Below are positions 1-8,345 of a DNA stretch of 64,000 nucleotides, piece after piece. Position numbers and translations under genes: made by a program. Position 1 is the stretch's first letter, and every line of letters begins with the position of its first letter. This stretch comes from Mucilaginibacter sp. (GTDB lineage Bacteria > Bacteroidota > Bacteroidia > Sphingobacteriales > Sphingobacteriaceae). The stretch is from assembly GCF_025359345.1 (NCBI RefSeq), contig NZ_JANYGQ010000038.1, positions 124,001 through 188,000 of the forward strand, given 5' to 3'. The notes beneath the pieces were generated by a model. That model did not search any database and was not told the DNA's origin. It saw nothing but the letters and a program-made list of their open reading frames with translations.

Positions 1-15
1 TTGGACAAAGGAAAA

Positions 16-516
16 CTATGCTTTTTCCTTTGTCTTAAAAAAGAAATACGTCTGGCTGCTGTAGCTGAATATAATAACCAACAAGGTGGCCAAGATCTTC
101 GATGGGGTAGGGTACCAGCCAAAATACCCGACAAAAAGCTTTAATAGCAAGTAGTTAAAAAGAATACAGAAAAAAACGACGATAAGATACCGGGTTAATT
201 GCTCTCGTTTTTTAAGTCCGGAATCCTGGAATACTACATAGCGGTTTAAATAAAAGCCCGTTGGCTGGCTAAAGCAGAAAGCAAATATAAGCGAGGCAAT
301 ATATGGGGTTAGGGTAAAGTGGCCGAAATGAAAATTTTCTTTTTTGAAGATCAAGTTGTAGCCCAGCGAAAACATAACGATATCAAAAACGGTATTGGCC
401 CCACCAGCAGCAGCATACCTGAAAGTTTGTAAGGGGAGAATTTTTTTAAACGGCTTGTAAAAAAAATCAATTATCGATAGTATTAAATGCCTTAGGGTGT
501 TGTGGATTCGCTTCAT
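16..516 (-). CDS. GtrA-like membrane protein
   Basis: Small inner-membrane protein of the GtrA/DPMS1 family, whose members are thought to help move polyprenyl-linked sugars across the membrane for surface glycan modification. The 166 residues hold four hydrophobic stretches at about 33-55, 71-89, 108-131 and 140-160. The family pattern N-R-x-x-V-F is seen at residues 91-96, and a basic N-terminus precedes helix 1. It stands alone; the next gene starts 378 bases away on the other strand. A TATATTTG box lies 17 bases before the start. No glycosyltransferase neighbour is visible, so the substrate is unknown. Family assignment is from sequence; function is inference. Confidence 0.85.
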   Translation of the reverse strand: MKRIHNTLRHLILSIIDFFYKPFKKILPLQTFRYAAAGGANTVFDIVMFSLGYNLIFKKENFHFGHFTLTPYIASLIFAFCFSQPTGFYLNRYVVFQDSGLKKREQLTRYLIVVFFCILFNYLLLKLFVGYFGWYPTPSKILATLLVIIFSYSSQTYFFFKTKEKA

Positions 517-893
517 CTAAAAATAATTCCGCGCAAATATACGAATACTAAAAACGGCATTTGTAAAATTTTAGTTCGGATATGCGGAGGATGCCAAATT
601 CTATAAACCTGATTTAAATTAATGGTTTACCTACAGGGGCCGGGGCAAACTCTTCAAAGTCATATCCGTCGCGAAACGATACGCATCGGCGCACAAATTA
701 GCCCGGTAGCAAAGACGGTCTTTCACATTATTTTAATTACTTAATATAGTCTAAAACAATCCGTATCAAAATTGCATTTATCAATCTGAAACAACAGATT
801 TATCACAGCAGGCACATAATATTATTTAGGGTTTAATGTTTAATACATTTTACAGCTTAAAAACGTATTTTTAGCCGGATTTTTAATTATTAA
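517..893. other. Gene-free divergent gap
   Basis: This 377-base stretch lies between the divergent GtrA and MlaE genes. I found no convincing coding sequence on either strand. It becomes AT-rich towards the MlaE start. The only element I can name is the TATATTTG box serving the minus strand; no clear -7 box precedes MlaE. Confidence 0.6.
534..541 (-). promoter_or_regulatory. Putative -7 box for the GtrA gene
   Basis: On the minus strand this reads TATATTTG, an exact match to the Bacteroidota -7 consensus TAnnTTTG. It ends 17 bases before the start codon. No TTG (-33) is found 17-23 bases further upstream, so the promoter is only half supported. Confidence 0.4.
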
Positions 894-1625
894 ATGTTTA
901 CCAGCTTAGGACGATATATACTTTTACTACAGTTAAGTTTCCGCAAACCCGAAAAATTTAAAGTTTATTGGGCCGAAGTGATGCGCGAAATGGTTTCAGT
1001 CGGCATTGGGTCGCTGGGTATAATCAGCATTATATCATTGTTTATTGGTGCCGCTACCACTATCCAGGTAGCTTTTCAGTTATCAAGCCCTTTAGTGCCG
1101 CGCAGTATTGCCGGCAGTATTGCCCGCGACTCAACCATTCTTGAATTTAGCCCAACTATCTCATCATTGGTATTGGCGGGCCGCGTAGGGTCAAGCATTG
1201 CATCGCAAATTGGCACCATGCGTGTTACCGAACAAATTGATGCGCTTGAAATTATGGGTGTTAACGCCCCCGGTTACCTCATTGCCCCCAAAATTATTGC
1301 CGGGATAACCATGGTGCCGCTGTTAGTTATTGCATCTATAACTTTGGGTATTACTGGCGGTTGGCTTGCATGTGTATTATCGGGCGATGTTAGCCCATCA
1401 GATTATATTGCTGGTGTACAGGGCGATTTTAATGGTCTTACTGTTAGGGTGGCACTGGTTAAAGCAGCGGTTTTTGGTTTTATCATAGCGTCTATCTGTG
1501 CTTACCAGGGGTTTTATACATCGGGCGGAGCGCTGGAAGTGGGCCAATCTGCTACAAAGGGCGTAGTATACAGCTGTGTAATGATTTTATTTGCCGACCT
1601 GGTTATAACACGTTTAATGCTATGA
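894..1625 (+). CDS. MlaE/YrbE-type ABC transporter permease
   Basis: Permease of the MlaE family (PF02405), the inner-membrane component of the MCE-type lipid transporter that keeps outer-membrane lipid asymmetry. The 243-residue length is usual. The family signature is clear at about residues 94-122, including A-G-R-V-G, then G-T-M and E-x-I-D-A-L near the end. Four to five hydrophobic helices follow. Its stop overlaps the start of the next gene (ATGA), so it is translationally coupled to its ATPase. No MlaD (MCE-domain) or MlaB gene follows here, unlike many Mla operons. The family call is firm; the substrate is inferred from the family. Confidence 0.9.
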   Translation: MFTSLGRYILLLQLSFRKPEKFKVYWAEVMREMVSVGIGSLGIISIISLFIGAATTIQVAFQLSSPLVPRSIAGSIARDSTILEFSPTISSLVLAGRVGSSIASQIGTMRVTEQIDALEIMGVNAPGYLIAPKIIAGITMVPLLVIASITLGITGGWLACVLSGDVSPSDYIAGVQGDFNGLTVRVALVKAAVFGFIIASICAYQGFYTSGGALEVGQSATKGVVYSCVMILFADLVITRLML

Positions 1626-2374
1626 TCGAGGTAAAGGATATTCATAAAACTTTCGGCGATAATGAAGTATTAAAAGGCATAAGCGCTAAATTTTTGCCTG
1701 GTAAAAATAATCTCATTATTGGCGGCTCGGGTTCGGGTAAAACCACGTTGCTGAAATGTATTGTAGGCCTGCACGCCCCAACCAAAGGCGATGTTTTTTT
1801 TGACGATCAGAATTTTACCGAGATGGATTTTACGCAACGTGTGCCTATTCGTACAGAAATAGGGATGCTTTTCCAAAATTCGGCGCTGTTTGACAGCATG
1901 ACGGTTGAAGAAAACATCATGTTCCCGCTCAATCTATTCACGCAGCAGTCCCAGGCTGAAAAGCTTGACCGTGCCAATTTTTGCCTGCAAAGGGTAAATC
2001 TCGAAGGGAAAAATAAATTATATCCATCTGAACTATCTGGTGGCATGAAAAAGCGGGTGGGAATAGCCCGTGCTATCTCCATGCAGCCTAAATATCTATT
2101 TGTTGATGAACCCAACTCCGGCCTCGACCCTAAAACTTCCATCCTGATTGATGAACTGATAAATGAGCTCACCGAGGAGTATAAAATAACTACCGTTATC
2201 GTTACCCACGATATGAACTCGGTAATGGGCATTGGCGATCATGTTGTGTTCCTGCATAATGGTCAGAAATGGTGGGAAGGCACTAACCACGAAATTGCCA
2301 AAACCGACAATAAAGAACTGAACGAATTTGTTTTCGCCAGCAAGTTTATGCAGGCGGCGAAGGATAAGCTTTGA
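1622..2374 (+). CDS. MlaF-type ABC transporter ATPase
   Basis: ATP-binding subunit that would power the MlaE-type permease just upstream. The 250 residues show Walker A GGSGSGKTT at 34-42, the signature LSGGMKKR at 138-145, Walker B ending in F-V-D-E-P at 160-164, a D-loop S-G-L-D at 166-169 and the switch histidine at 196. The signature with M-K-K-R is typical of the MlaF group. It overlaps the permease by four bases. A short AGTC heptad array begins 9 bases after the stop, so the transporter unit probably ends here. Confidence 0.9.
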   Translation: MIEVKDIHKTFGDNEVLKGISAKFLPGKNNLIIGGSGSGKTTLLKCIVGLHAPTKGDVFFDDQNFTEMDFTQRVPIRTEIGMLFQNSALFDSMTVEENIMFPLNLFTQQSQAEKLDRANFCLQRVNLEGKNKLYPSELSGGMKKRVGIARAISMQPKYLFVDEPNSGLDPKTSILIDELINELTEEYKITTVIVTHDMNSVMGIGDHVVFLHNGQKWWEGTNHEIAKTDNKELNEFVFASKFMQAAKDKL

Positions 2375-2383
2375 TACGTCAAA

Positions 2384-2493
2384 AGTCCGGAGTCGTTAGT
2401 CCAAAGTCAAAATCTTAAGATATAGTTTATATTTGCATCCGTTTTAATGCAAATACACGACTTTTGACTTAAGACTTCGGACTCAAGACTAAA
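2384..2493. repeat. AGTC heptad inverted-repeat element (A)
   Basis: The left arm has four consecutive 7-base units of form AGTCNNN at 2384-2411. The right arm has five of form GACTNNN at 2459-2493, in perfect 7-base register. AGTC and GACT are reverse complements, so the arms can pair imperfectly across a 47-base spacer. The right arm ends 3 bases before the methyltransferase start codon. The spacer holds a TATATTTG promoter box. The same architecture recurs at 4627, 31406 and 45710. Confidence 0.85.
2428..2435 (+). promoter_or_regulatory. Putative -7 box inside element A
   Basis: TATATTTG matches the Bacteroidota -7 consensus exactly and lies 61 bases before the methyltransferase start, in the spacer between the two heptad arms. 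A -33 TTG is not seen at the expected distance. If used, the transcript would carry the whole right arm in its leader. Confidence 0.4.
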
Positions 2494-2496
2494 TAA

Positions 2497-3381
2497 ATGA
2501 TACAGCTACTCACCCCAACCCACTGGAAAGATTACGAACTGATAGACTGCGGTGATTTTGAAAAGCTGGAGCGTTTTGGCAATGTAATATTGATCAGACC
2601 TGAGCCGCAGGCAGTTTGGAGCAAGGTTTTAAGCAATGCCGAATGGCAGCGCCTGCACCATATTAAATTTAAAGGGCGTTCGGCAACATCTGGTGAATGG
2701 GTAAAGAAGAACCCCGCCACACCCGACCGCTGGCACGTTGAATATAAAAACCCCGAAGCCGCCATCAAATTCAGGCTGGCATTAACTTCGTTTAAACACC
2801 TGGGTATCTTCCCTGAACAAGCCGTTAACTGGGACTACATCACCCAAAACATAAAAAAATTTAAAACACCGGAACCCAAAGTTCTTAACCTGTTTGCCTA
2901 TACTGGCGGCGCATCACTTATTGCCCAGGCTGCGGGCGCAGACACAACACACGTCGACTCCATAAAACAGGTGGTGACCTGGGCCAACGAAAACCAGGAG
3001 CTATCGGGGTTAACCAATATTCGTTGGGTAGTTGAAGACGCTTTAAAGTTTGTAAAACGTGAACTAAAACGGGGCAAAAAATACAACGGCATCATCCTCG
3101 ATCCGCCCGCCTACGGCCACGGCCCGAATGGTGAAAAATGGAAGCTGGAAGATAACATCAATGAAATGATGGCCGATGTAATCCAACTGCTTGATCCCGA
3201 AGAACATTTCCTGATATTGAATACTTATTCGCTTGGTTTTTCATCGGTAATTATCGAAAACCTGGTAAAAGGCGCTTATCCGCAGGTGCAAAACCTTGAA
3301 ACCGGTGAGCTTTATTTGCAAGCAACCTCGGGAGTAAAGTTGCCGCTTGGCGTGTTTGGTAAATTTTTTAAGGCGAAATAG
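2497..3381 (+). CDS. Class I SAM-dependent methyltransferase (RlmI-like)
   Basis: Rossmann-fold methyltransferase related to the RlmI/RlmK-type rRNA methylases. The 294-residue protein has an N-terminal domain of about 110 residues, then motif I N-L-F-A-Y-T-G-G at 131-138, an acidic residue after strand 2 (V-D-S near 153-155) and motif IV D-P-P-A-Y-G at 202-207. Where m5C enzymes of this group carry a catalytic Cys in motif VI, this protein has N-T-Y-S at 242-245, so a cytosine-C5 mechanism looks unlikely. The target is unknown. The gene stands between two periodic palindromes and is probably transcribed alone. Confidence 0.8.
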   Translation: MIQLLTPTHWKDYELIDCGDFEKLERFGNVILIRPEPQAVWSKVLSNAEWQRLHHIKFKGRSATSGEWVKKNPATPDRWHVEYKNPEAAIKFRLALTSFKHLGIFPEQAVNWDYITQNIKKFKTPEPKVLNLFAYTGGASLIAQAAGADTTHVDSIKQVVTWANENQELSGLTNIRWVVEDALKFVKRELKRGKKYNGIILDPPAYGHGPNGEKWKLEDNINEMMADVIQLLDPEEHFLILNTYSLGFSSVIIENLVKGAYPQVQNLETGELYLQATSGVKLPLGVFGKFFKAK

Positions 3382-3474
3382 TGAATGGTGATTAGAGAAT
3401 GGTGAGCAGTTCGCAGCATCGCTATTGTGGGCTCATAGCTATTCACAACTCACTACTCTCCATTCACTTTCACC
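3381..3474. repeat. GTGA/TCAC heptad inverted-repeat element (G)
   Basis: Starting on the last base of the methyltransferase stop codon, 7-base units run in register: GTGAATG, GTGATTA, GAGAATG, GTGAGCA. The opposite arm at 3440-3467 is TATTCAC, AACTCAC, TACTCTC, CATTCAC, again in perfect register and complementary in core. The architecture matches the AGTC elements but the core differs. Confidence 0.8.
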
Positions 3475-3562
3475 GTTAATATGTTAATAAAAATAACCAT
3501 ATTCGCAGCAAAAAAGGTGTTACTTTGCAGCCCCCCTGCTACAATCAAAAAAATTTGTTAAA

Positions 3563-4624
3563 ATGAAGTTGAAGAATGTTATTCTGTCTGTTGGATTTGT
3601 GCTGTTTTCGTCAATGTTGCTTACCAACTGCAACCAGCCGGCCGGTAAAGATAAGCCCGCCGCTAAGGACACTACCAAAAAAACTGCCGCTGCTGTTGCA
3701 AAGGAAGACACAGTTGCCGCCCCGGTAGTTTATCCCCCGATAGACAAAAAACTTTACGACTCATTGATGAAAAAACTGGCTAACGGCGATACTACAGGGA
3801 AATGGCCGGTAAAAAATGCGCCTTACCCTTTGCCTGGTGCTATTTTACCCTTTAAGCGCGTTATAGCCTATTATGGTAACCTGTCCGCCAAAAAAATGGG
3901 TATCCTGGGTGAACTGCCGCCAGACGAAATGCTGGCCAAACTGCATGGAGAAGTAAAGCATTGGGAAAAAGCCGATCCGCAAACACCTGTGCAACCAGCG
4001 CTGCATTACATAGCTGTGGTGGCCGCCGGTTTTCCCGGTAAGGACAACATGTATATCAACCGAATGCCTGAAAAGAAAATAGATAGTGCAGTGCGACTGG
4101 CTAAAAGAGCCCATGCCATACTTTTCCTGGATATACAGGTAGCGTTGAGCAAGATCCAAGCGGAACTGCCCAAGTTGGAAAAATACTGGCGAATGCCTAA
4201 CGTACATTGCGGTATCGACCCCGAATTTTCCATGCATGATGGCATCCATCCCGGCAAAAAAATAGGCTCTTACGATGCAGCCGATGTCAACTATGTTTCG
4301 GGTTACTTAGCCAACGAGGTAAAAAAATATAACCTGCCACCCAAAATTTTTATTGTGCACCGTTTTACCCGTAAAATGCTGACCAATTATCAAAATATAA
4401 AGCTTCACCCCGAAATTCAGTTCGTTATGGATATGGACGGTTTCGGCCCGCCCGATTTAAAGACAGGCACTTACCGCGATTATATTTATCATGACCCGGT
4501 ACAGTTTACAGGCTTCAAATTGTTTTATAAAAACGACTCGTGGCAGCCGCCCCATCACATGCTAACGCCAGAGGAGATATTAAAGATTTACAAGCCGCAC
4601 CCGGTTTATATACAATATCAATAG
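3563..4624 (+). CDS. Lipoprotein of unknown function
   Basis: I do not recognise a named family. The 353 residues begin with a lipoprotein signal whose lipobox L-T-N-C puts the lipidated Cys at residue 23. A Lys/Ala/Thr-rich linker follows to about residue 55, so the folded part probably sits tethered at the outer or inner membrane. The folded part (about 80-350) has alternating strands and helices, with V-I-A-Y-Y-G-N, I-L-F-L-D-I-Q, H-C-G-I-D-P-E-F and F-V-M-D-M-D-G-F spaced like a TIM barrel of the glycoside-hydrolase type. That fold is only an inference. Acidic residues sit at the strand ends, as a hydrolase would need. A weak promoter-like TTACTTTG lies shortly upstream. Confidence 0.75.
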   Translation: MKLKNVILSVGFVLFSSMLLTNCNQPAGKDKPAAKDTTKKTAAAVAKEDTVAAPVVYPPIDKKLYDSLMKKLANGDTTGKWPVKNAPYPLPGAILPFKRVIAYYGNLSAKKMGILGELPPDEMLAKLHGEVKHWEKADPQTPVQPALHYIAVVAAGFPGKDNMYINRMPEKKIDSAVRLAKRAHAILFLDIQVALSKIQAELPKLEKYWRMPNVHCGIDPEFSMHDGIHPGKKIGSYDAADVNYVSGYLANEVKKYNLPPKIFIVHRFTRKMLTNYQNIKLHPEIQFVMDMDGFGPPDLKTGTYRDYIYHDPVQFTGFKLFYKNDSWQPPHHMLTPEEILKIYKPHPVYIQYQ

Positions 4625-4626
4625 TT

Positions 4627-4699
4627 AGTCGATAGTCCTGAGTCGGTAGTCTAAAGTCACTTACGGCTCGAGACTACCGACTTAAGACTCCATACTAAT
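4627..4699. repeat. AGTC heptad inverted-repeat element (B)
   Basis: Five AGTCNNN units fill 4627-4661, then GACT-type units (GGCTCGA, GACTACC, GACTTAA, GACTCCA, TACTAAT) fill 4665-4699, all in 7-base register. The element occupies nearly the whole gap: its right arm touches the ATG of the next gene. Stop codons at 4633, 4639, 4647 and 4652 fall in all three forward frames. Confidence 0.88.
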
Positions 4700-5662
4700 A
4701 TGATAAAATGGGGCATCATAGGTTGCGGACGTATAGCACACCGCTTTGTACAGGGGCTTAAGGCATTGCCTGGTGCCGAATTGGTGTCATTATGGTCGCG
4801 TCGGTCAGAATCTATTAACGAGTTTGTAAATCTGTACGGCGGCTATCCCTGCCAAACGGTTGAAGAATTGCTTGCCAGCGATATTGATGCGGTTTATATA
4901 GCCACCCTGCCTGATAGCCACGAACATTACAGTATATTGGCCTTTAACGCCGGTAAAGCCGTGCTTTGCGAAAAGCCTGCTGCTGTTAACCTGCAATCGT
5001 TGGACAGGATTTTAGCTGCTGCCAAATTAACCGGGATGTTATTTATGGAGGGTATGAAGCCACCCTTCTTTCCTTTGTACCGGCACTTAAAAGAGTACCT
5101 TATTACTGACCCGATAGGTCCGGTTGGCTACGTGCGTGCGGGTTCTGCAGTTGCCGACTGCCCGCCCGATCATCCAAACTACCGTCATGACCTTGTTGGC
5201 GGTGCTATTATGGGTATAGGCCCTTATGAAGCTTTTTTAGCGGTCGACTTTCTTGGCAATACGCAGGAAGTGCAAACCATGGGGCGTTTTGGTTCGACTG
5301 GGATTGATATGTTTACCATGTTTCAAACCAGGCACGAAAACGGCTATGCGCAATTATATACCGGCTTCGATCTTCATGGCAAAGGTGATGCCCTGATCTG
5401 CGGAACCATCGGCCATGTTACCATCCACAAAAACTGGTGGAATCCGTCCCGGGCCACTATCAGTTATCTTGATGGCCGGACAGTTGAACTTGATGAACCT
5501 TTTACCGCCGGAGGCCTTAATTACGAGATTGAACACTTTTGTGAATTGATGAGGCAGGGTAAAACTGAAAGTGATATTATCACCCATGAAATGTCGCGAC
5601 AGATGATTGGTATGCTGGATATTGCAAGAGAGCAGATTGGGTTGAAGTTTGAGGGGGAATAA
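4700..5662 (+). CDS. Gfo/Idh/MocA family oxidoreductase
   Basis: NAD(P)-dependent dehydrogenase of the Gfo/Idh/MocA superfamily, acting on sugars, inositols or dihydrodiols in the cytoplasm. The 320 residues show the nucleotide-binding G-I-I-G-C-G-R-I-A at 5-13, the conserved E-K-P at 91-93 that binds the nicotinamide, and a C-terminal substrate domain with a G-G-A-I-M-G-I-G-P-Y stretch near 168-177. Its make-up resembles the dihydrodiol-dehydrogenase-like branch. There is no operon partner: a periodic palindrome lies upstream and a hairpin repeat with a convergent gene lies downstream. The substrate cannot be told from sequence. Confidence 0.88.
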   Translation: MIKWGIIGCGRIAHRFVQGLKALPGAELVSLWSRRSESINEFVNLYGGYPCQTVEELLASDIDAVYIATLPDSHEHYSILAFNAGKAVLCEKPAAVNLQSLDRILAAAKLTGMLFMEGMKPPFFPLYRHLKEYLITDPIGPVGYVRAGSAVADCPPDHPNYRHDLVGGAIMGIGPYEAFLAVDFLGNTQEVQTMGRFGSTGIDMFTMFQTRHENGYAQLYTGFDLHGKGDALICGTIGHVTIHKNWWNPSRATISYLDGRTVELDEPFTAGGLNYEIEHFCELMRQGKTESDIITHEMSRQMIGMLDIAREQIGLKFEGE

Positions 5663-5675
5663 ATCTCTCCGCTAT

Positions 5676-5823
5676 CGTCATTGCGAGGAACGAAGCAACC
5701 TCTACGTAGGACATTCATGAAACTAACGTTTGCGGAAACCTTTCAGCCGGCTCATTGGTCACCACGTACTTACAGGTCCATGATTTGCACAGTTCAGACG
5801 TTGCTTCGTTCCTCGCAATGACG
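5676..5823. repeat. MITE-like element with CGTCATTGCGAGGAACG ends (copy 1)
   Basis: A 148-base element bounded by 24-base perfectly complementary ends (5676-5699 and 5800-5823), starting CGTCATTGCGAGGAACG and ending in its reverse complement. It lies in the convergent gap between the oxidoreductase and the permease. Its interior (CTCTAC.TAGGA.ATTCA near the left end, GGTCACCAC in the middle) is shared with the copy at 12132. No coding capacity. It may be a non-autonomous mobile element and may also act as a two-way terminator. Confidence 0.8.
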
Positions 5824-5849
5824 CGTGGTGATAAATGTGAACTAACAAA

Positions 5850-8231
5850 TCACTCGCTTTTCAAACTTTTTACAGGATTAACCAAAGCTGCCTTTAACGA
5901 TTGAAAGCTAATAGTAAGCAAAGCAATCACCAATGCTGCCGCCCCTGCTGCAACAAACACCCACCAGGATATTTGTATGCGGTAGGCAAAATCCTGCAGC
6001 CAGGTGTGCATGGCCCAGTAGGCCAGGGGAGAAGCAATTACGATGGCAATAACCACCAATCGCACAAAATCTTTCGACAGCAACGCGGTAATACTAAGGG
6101 CCGACGCACCGAGCACCTTCCGGATGCCGATTTCCTTTTTTCGCTGCGCGGTACTAAAAGCGGAAAGCCCCAATAAACCAAGGCATGATATTAATATCGC
6201 CAAAGCCGAAAAACAAACAAACAGGTTGCCGAATCGCTGTTGGGCAATATATTGCTTGTTGTAGGCCTCATCCTGGAAAAAATAAATCAAAGGGAGGCCC
6301 GGCGCCAGTTGCTTCCATTGCTTTTCAATCTGGGCTATTGTTTGCTGCATATTGGCCGAAGTAATGTCGAGCGTGAGGGAGGTGAAAAACCCGTCAGCGG
6401 GGCGGATAGCCAAAGGCGGCACCAACTCCTGCGATGAATGGAAATGAAAATCTTTTACCACCCCTACAATGGTGCCGGTTGCGTCGAACTGCTTGAACGG
6501 TTTCCCAATGGCTTCCTCCGGAGTTTTATAGCCCATCTTTTTAACCATGGTTTCGTTTATCAGCATTGCTTTTTCATCCAGCGCAATTTGCCGGTTAAAT
6601 CCTCGGCCGGCAATCACATCTATACCGTACTGCTTTAAAAAGTCGCCGTCGAAATTGTATACATCACTCAAAAATTCCTGGTACGAACCACCGGCATCCA
6701 TAATTGACGTCTGAAATTTGTTGTTGGGCGTACCCGGCACCCCCGAAGAGTACGATACACTTTTAACGCCGGGCACAGCTCCCATCAACTGCTTTACCAG
6801 GTCGGGGTGCTCATTTATTTGGTGATTAAACTGGTAGTCGATCACCAGCTTGTGGCCTTTATTAAACCCTAATTGCTGGTTTTGCATAAAGTCCAGCTGG
6901 TTGTAAACTATTATGGTAGATATGATGAGTACAATAGAGATGGTAAACTGAGCAATAACCAGCGTTTTGCGCAGCATCAGTCCGCCATTGCCCGATGCAA
7001 GTTGTCCTTTTAAACTGTTGATAGGTTTAAAACCCGATAAAAATAAGGCCGGGTAAATCCCTGAAAACAACCCAACCAAAACGGCAATAAGCAATAAGCC
7101 GCTAAGGTAATACAGGTTTTCAAATATGCCTGTCGCTATAACGGTGCCTGTTAGTTGGTTAAACAATGGCAGCAGCAAAGCGGCCAACCCCAACGCTAAT
7201 ACAAATGCAATGAGGCAGAGTAAAACTGCATCCATAAAAAATTGCACCATCAACTGTTTTTTTGATGCGCCCAGCACTTTGCGCACACCAATTTCGCGGG
7301 CGCGTTTTAGTGAAAAGGCGGTTGTAAGGTTGATGAAATTAAAACAGGCTATAAACAGCACAAACAAAGCTATTATGGAGAAGATATAAATATTGCTGAT
7401 GCTGCCGCTTTCAGAACTTCCGGTGCGGTGCCCGCGTGGCTTTCCATAAAGGTAGACCTTCTTTAACGGCTCTATTGCCAGGCTATATTTCGATTGGCTT
7501 TGGTCGATATTAGCCTTAACAAAGGCAGGGAACTTCTCCTGCAGTTTTGCCGCATCAGTACCCGGTTTTAACAACAGGTAAGTGTAAAAGCCAAAGCGTT
7601 TCCAGTTGGTATTCCAGCAGCAGGGACCAATAAGGGTGCTCATGGAAAACAACATGTTCACCCGCAGATGCGAATTATAAGGCATATCCTTCATTATCCC
7701 GGTTACTGCCGCCCTGGTTTGGCCGTTAATCAGCATGGTTTTACCAATAGGATCAGCGTTGCCGAAGTAATGTTTGGCGGCAGTTTCAGTAAGTACCACA
7801 TTGCAAGGGGCATCAAACAAATGTTTGGCATCGCCGCGCAGTAACGTCCAACTAAAAACTTTGAAAACGGAATCATCTACATAAGCAACCTCTTCCTTAG
7901 CGGCGTTGTTGGGGTTGCTCTGCAGTATCATATCGTCCATAAAAATACGTGTAGCAATTTTTACCTCGGGGAAGGTAGCCTGCACTGCTGCGGCCATAGG
8001 GCCCGGTGTACTTTCGTAATTGATACCTACGGGTGTTTTTACATCGGTAACCAGTCGGTAAATGTTATCGGCTTTTGTATTATAAGTATCCCGGCTTAAC
8101 TCAAACTGCACATAAAGCAAGGCAAAAAAACAAACGCAAATGCCGGTGCTGAGGCCAATGATATTAATAGCAGAAAATGCTTTATGGCTGATAAAATACC
8201 TGAACGAGGTTTTGATGTGGTTTTTTAGCAT
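5850..8231 (-). CDS. MacB/FtsX-type ABC transporter permease
   Basis: Large inner-membrane permease (793 residues) of the MacB/FtsX group common in Bacteroidota. A first helix near residues 20-40 is followed by a MacB-type periplasmic domain to about 240. A three-helix FtsX domain spans about 285-405, then a second helix near 430-450, a second periplasmic domain, and a second FtsX domain at about 675-790. Both FtsX domains carry the same loop motif, E-I-G-V-R-K-V-L-G-A-S and E-I-G-I-R-K-V-L-G-A-S, as expected from internal duplication. There is no adjacent ATPase gene. Such permeases often export peptides or lipoproteins, or transmit mechanical work; the substrate here is unknown. It is convergent with the upstream oxidoreductase. 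Confidence 0.88.
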   Translation of the reverse strand: MLKNHIKTSFRYFISHKAFSAINIIGLSTGICVCFFALLYVQFELSRDTYNTKADNIYRLVTDVKTPVGINYESTPGPMAAAVQATFPEVKIATRIFMDDMILQSNPNNAAKEEVAYVDDSVFKVFSWTLLRGDAKHLFDAPCNVVLTETAAKHYFGNADPIGKTMLINGQTRAAVTGIMKDMPYNSHLRVNMLFSMSTLIGPCCWNTNWKRFGFYTYLLLKPGTDAAKLQEKFPAFVKANIDQSQSKYSLAIEPLKKVYLYGKPRGHRTGSSESGSISNIYIFSIIALFVLFIACFNFINLTTAFSLKRAREIGVRKVLGASKKQLMVQFFMDAVLLCLIAFVLALGLAALLLPLFNQLTGTVIATGIFENLYYLSGLLLIAVLVGLFSGIYPALFLSGFKPINSLKGQLASGNGGLMLRKTLVIAQFTISIVLIISTIIVYNQLDFMQNQQLGFNKGHKLVIDYQFNHQINEHPDLVKQLMGAVPGVKSVSYSSGVPGTPNNKFQTSIMDAGGSYQEFLSDVYNFDGDFLKQYGIDVIAGRGFNRQIALDEKAMLINETMVKKMGYKTPEEAIGKPFKQFDATGTIVGVVKDFHFHSSQELVPPLAIRPADGFFTSLTLDITSANMQQTIAQIEKQWKQLAPGLPLIYFFQDEAYNKQYIAQQRFGNLFVCFSALAILISCLGLLGLSAFSTAQRKKEIGIRKVLGASALSITALLSKDFVRLVVIAIVIASPLAYWAMHTWLQDFAYRIQISWWVFVAAGAAALVIALLTISFQSLKAALVNPVKSLKSE

Positions 8232-8281
8232 ATCGATGTGATGAGGGGGTAAGATAGGAAAAAATGAGAAAATGTAAGTTC

Positions 8282-8330
8282 GTCACGCTGTCACACTGTT
8301 TTTGACGTGATGGATGTGATAGGTGTGACA
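8282..8330 (+). repeat. GTCAC palindrome, R1 copy a
   Basis: 49 bases starting GTCACGCTGTCACACTG and ending GGTGTGACA, almost identical to R1 copy b at 8638 (2 differences). Internally it has two GTCACNNN units and three GTGA-type units, so it is itself a short periodic palindrome. Confidence 0.85.
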
Positions 8331-8345
8331 AACGGACTTTTAATC

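Noticed and set aside
2384..2493. Short repeated units that look like a miniature CRISPR array
   Set aside because: Units are 7 bases with no spacers of 25-40 bases, the second half is the reverse complement of the first, and no cas gene is present.
5676..5823. Insertion sequence
   Set aside because: The element has perfect inverted ends but only 148 bases and no transposase frame, so at most it is a non-autonomous repeat.
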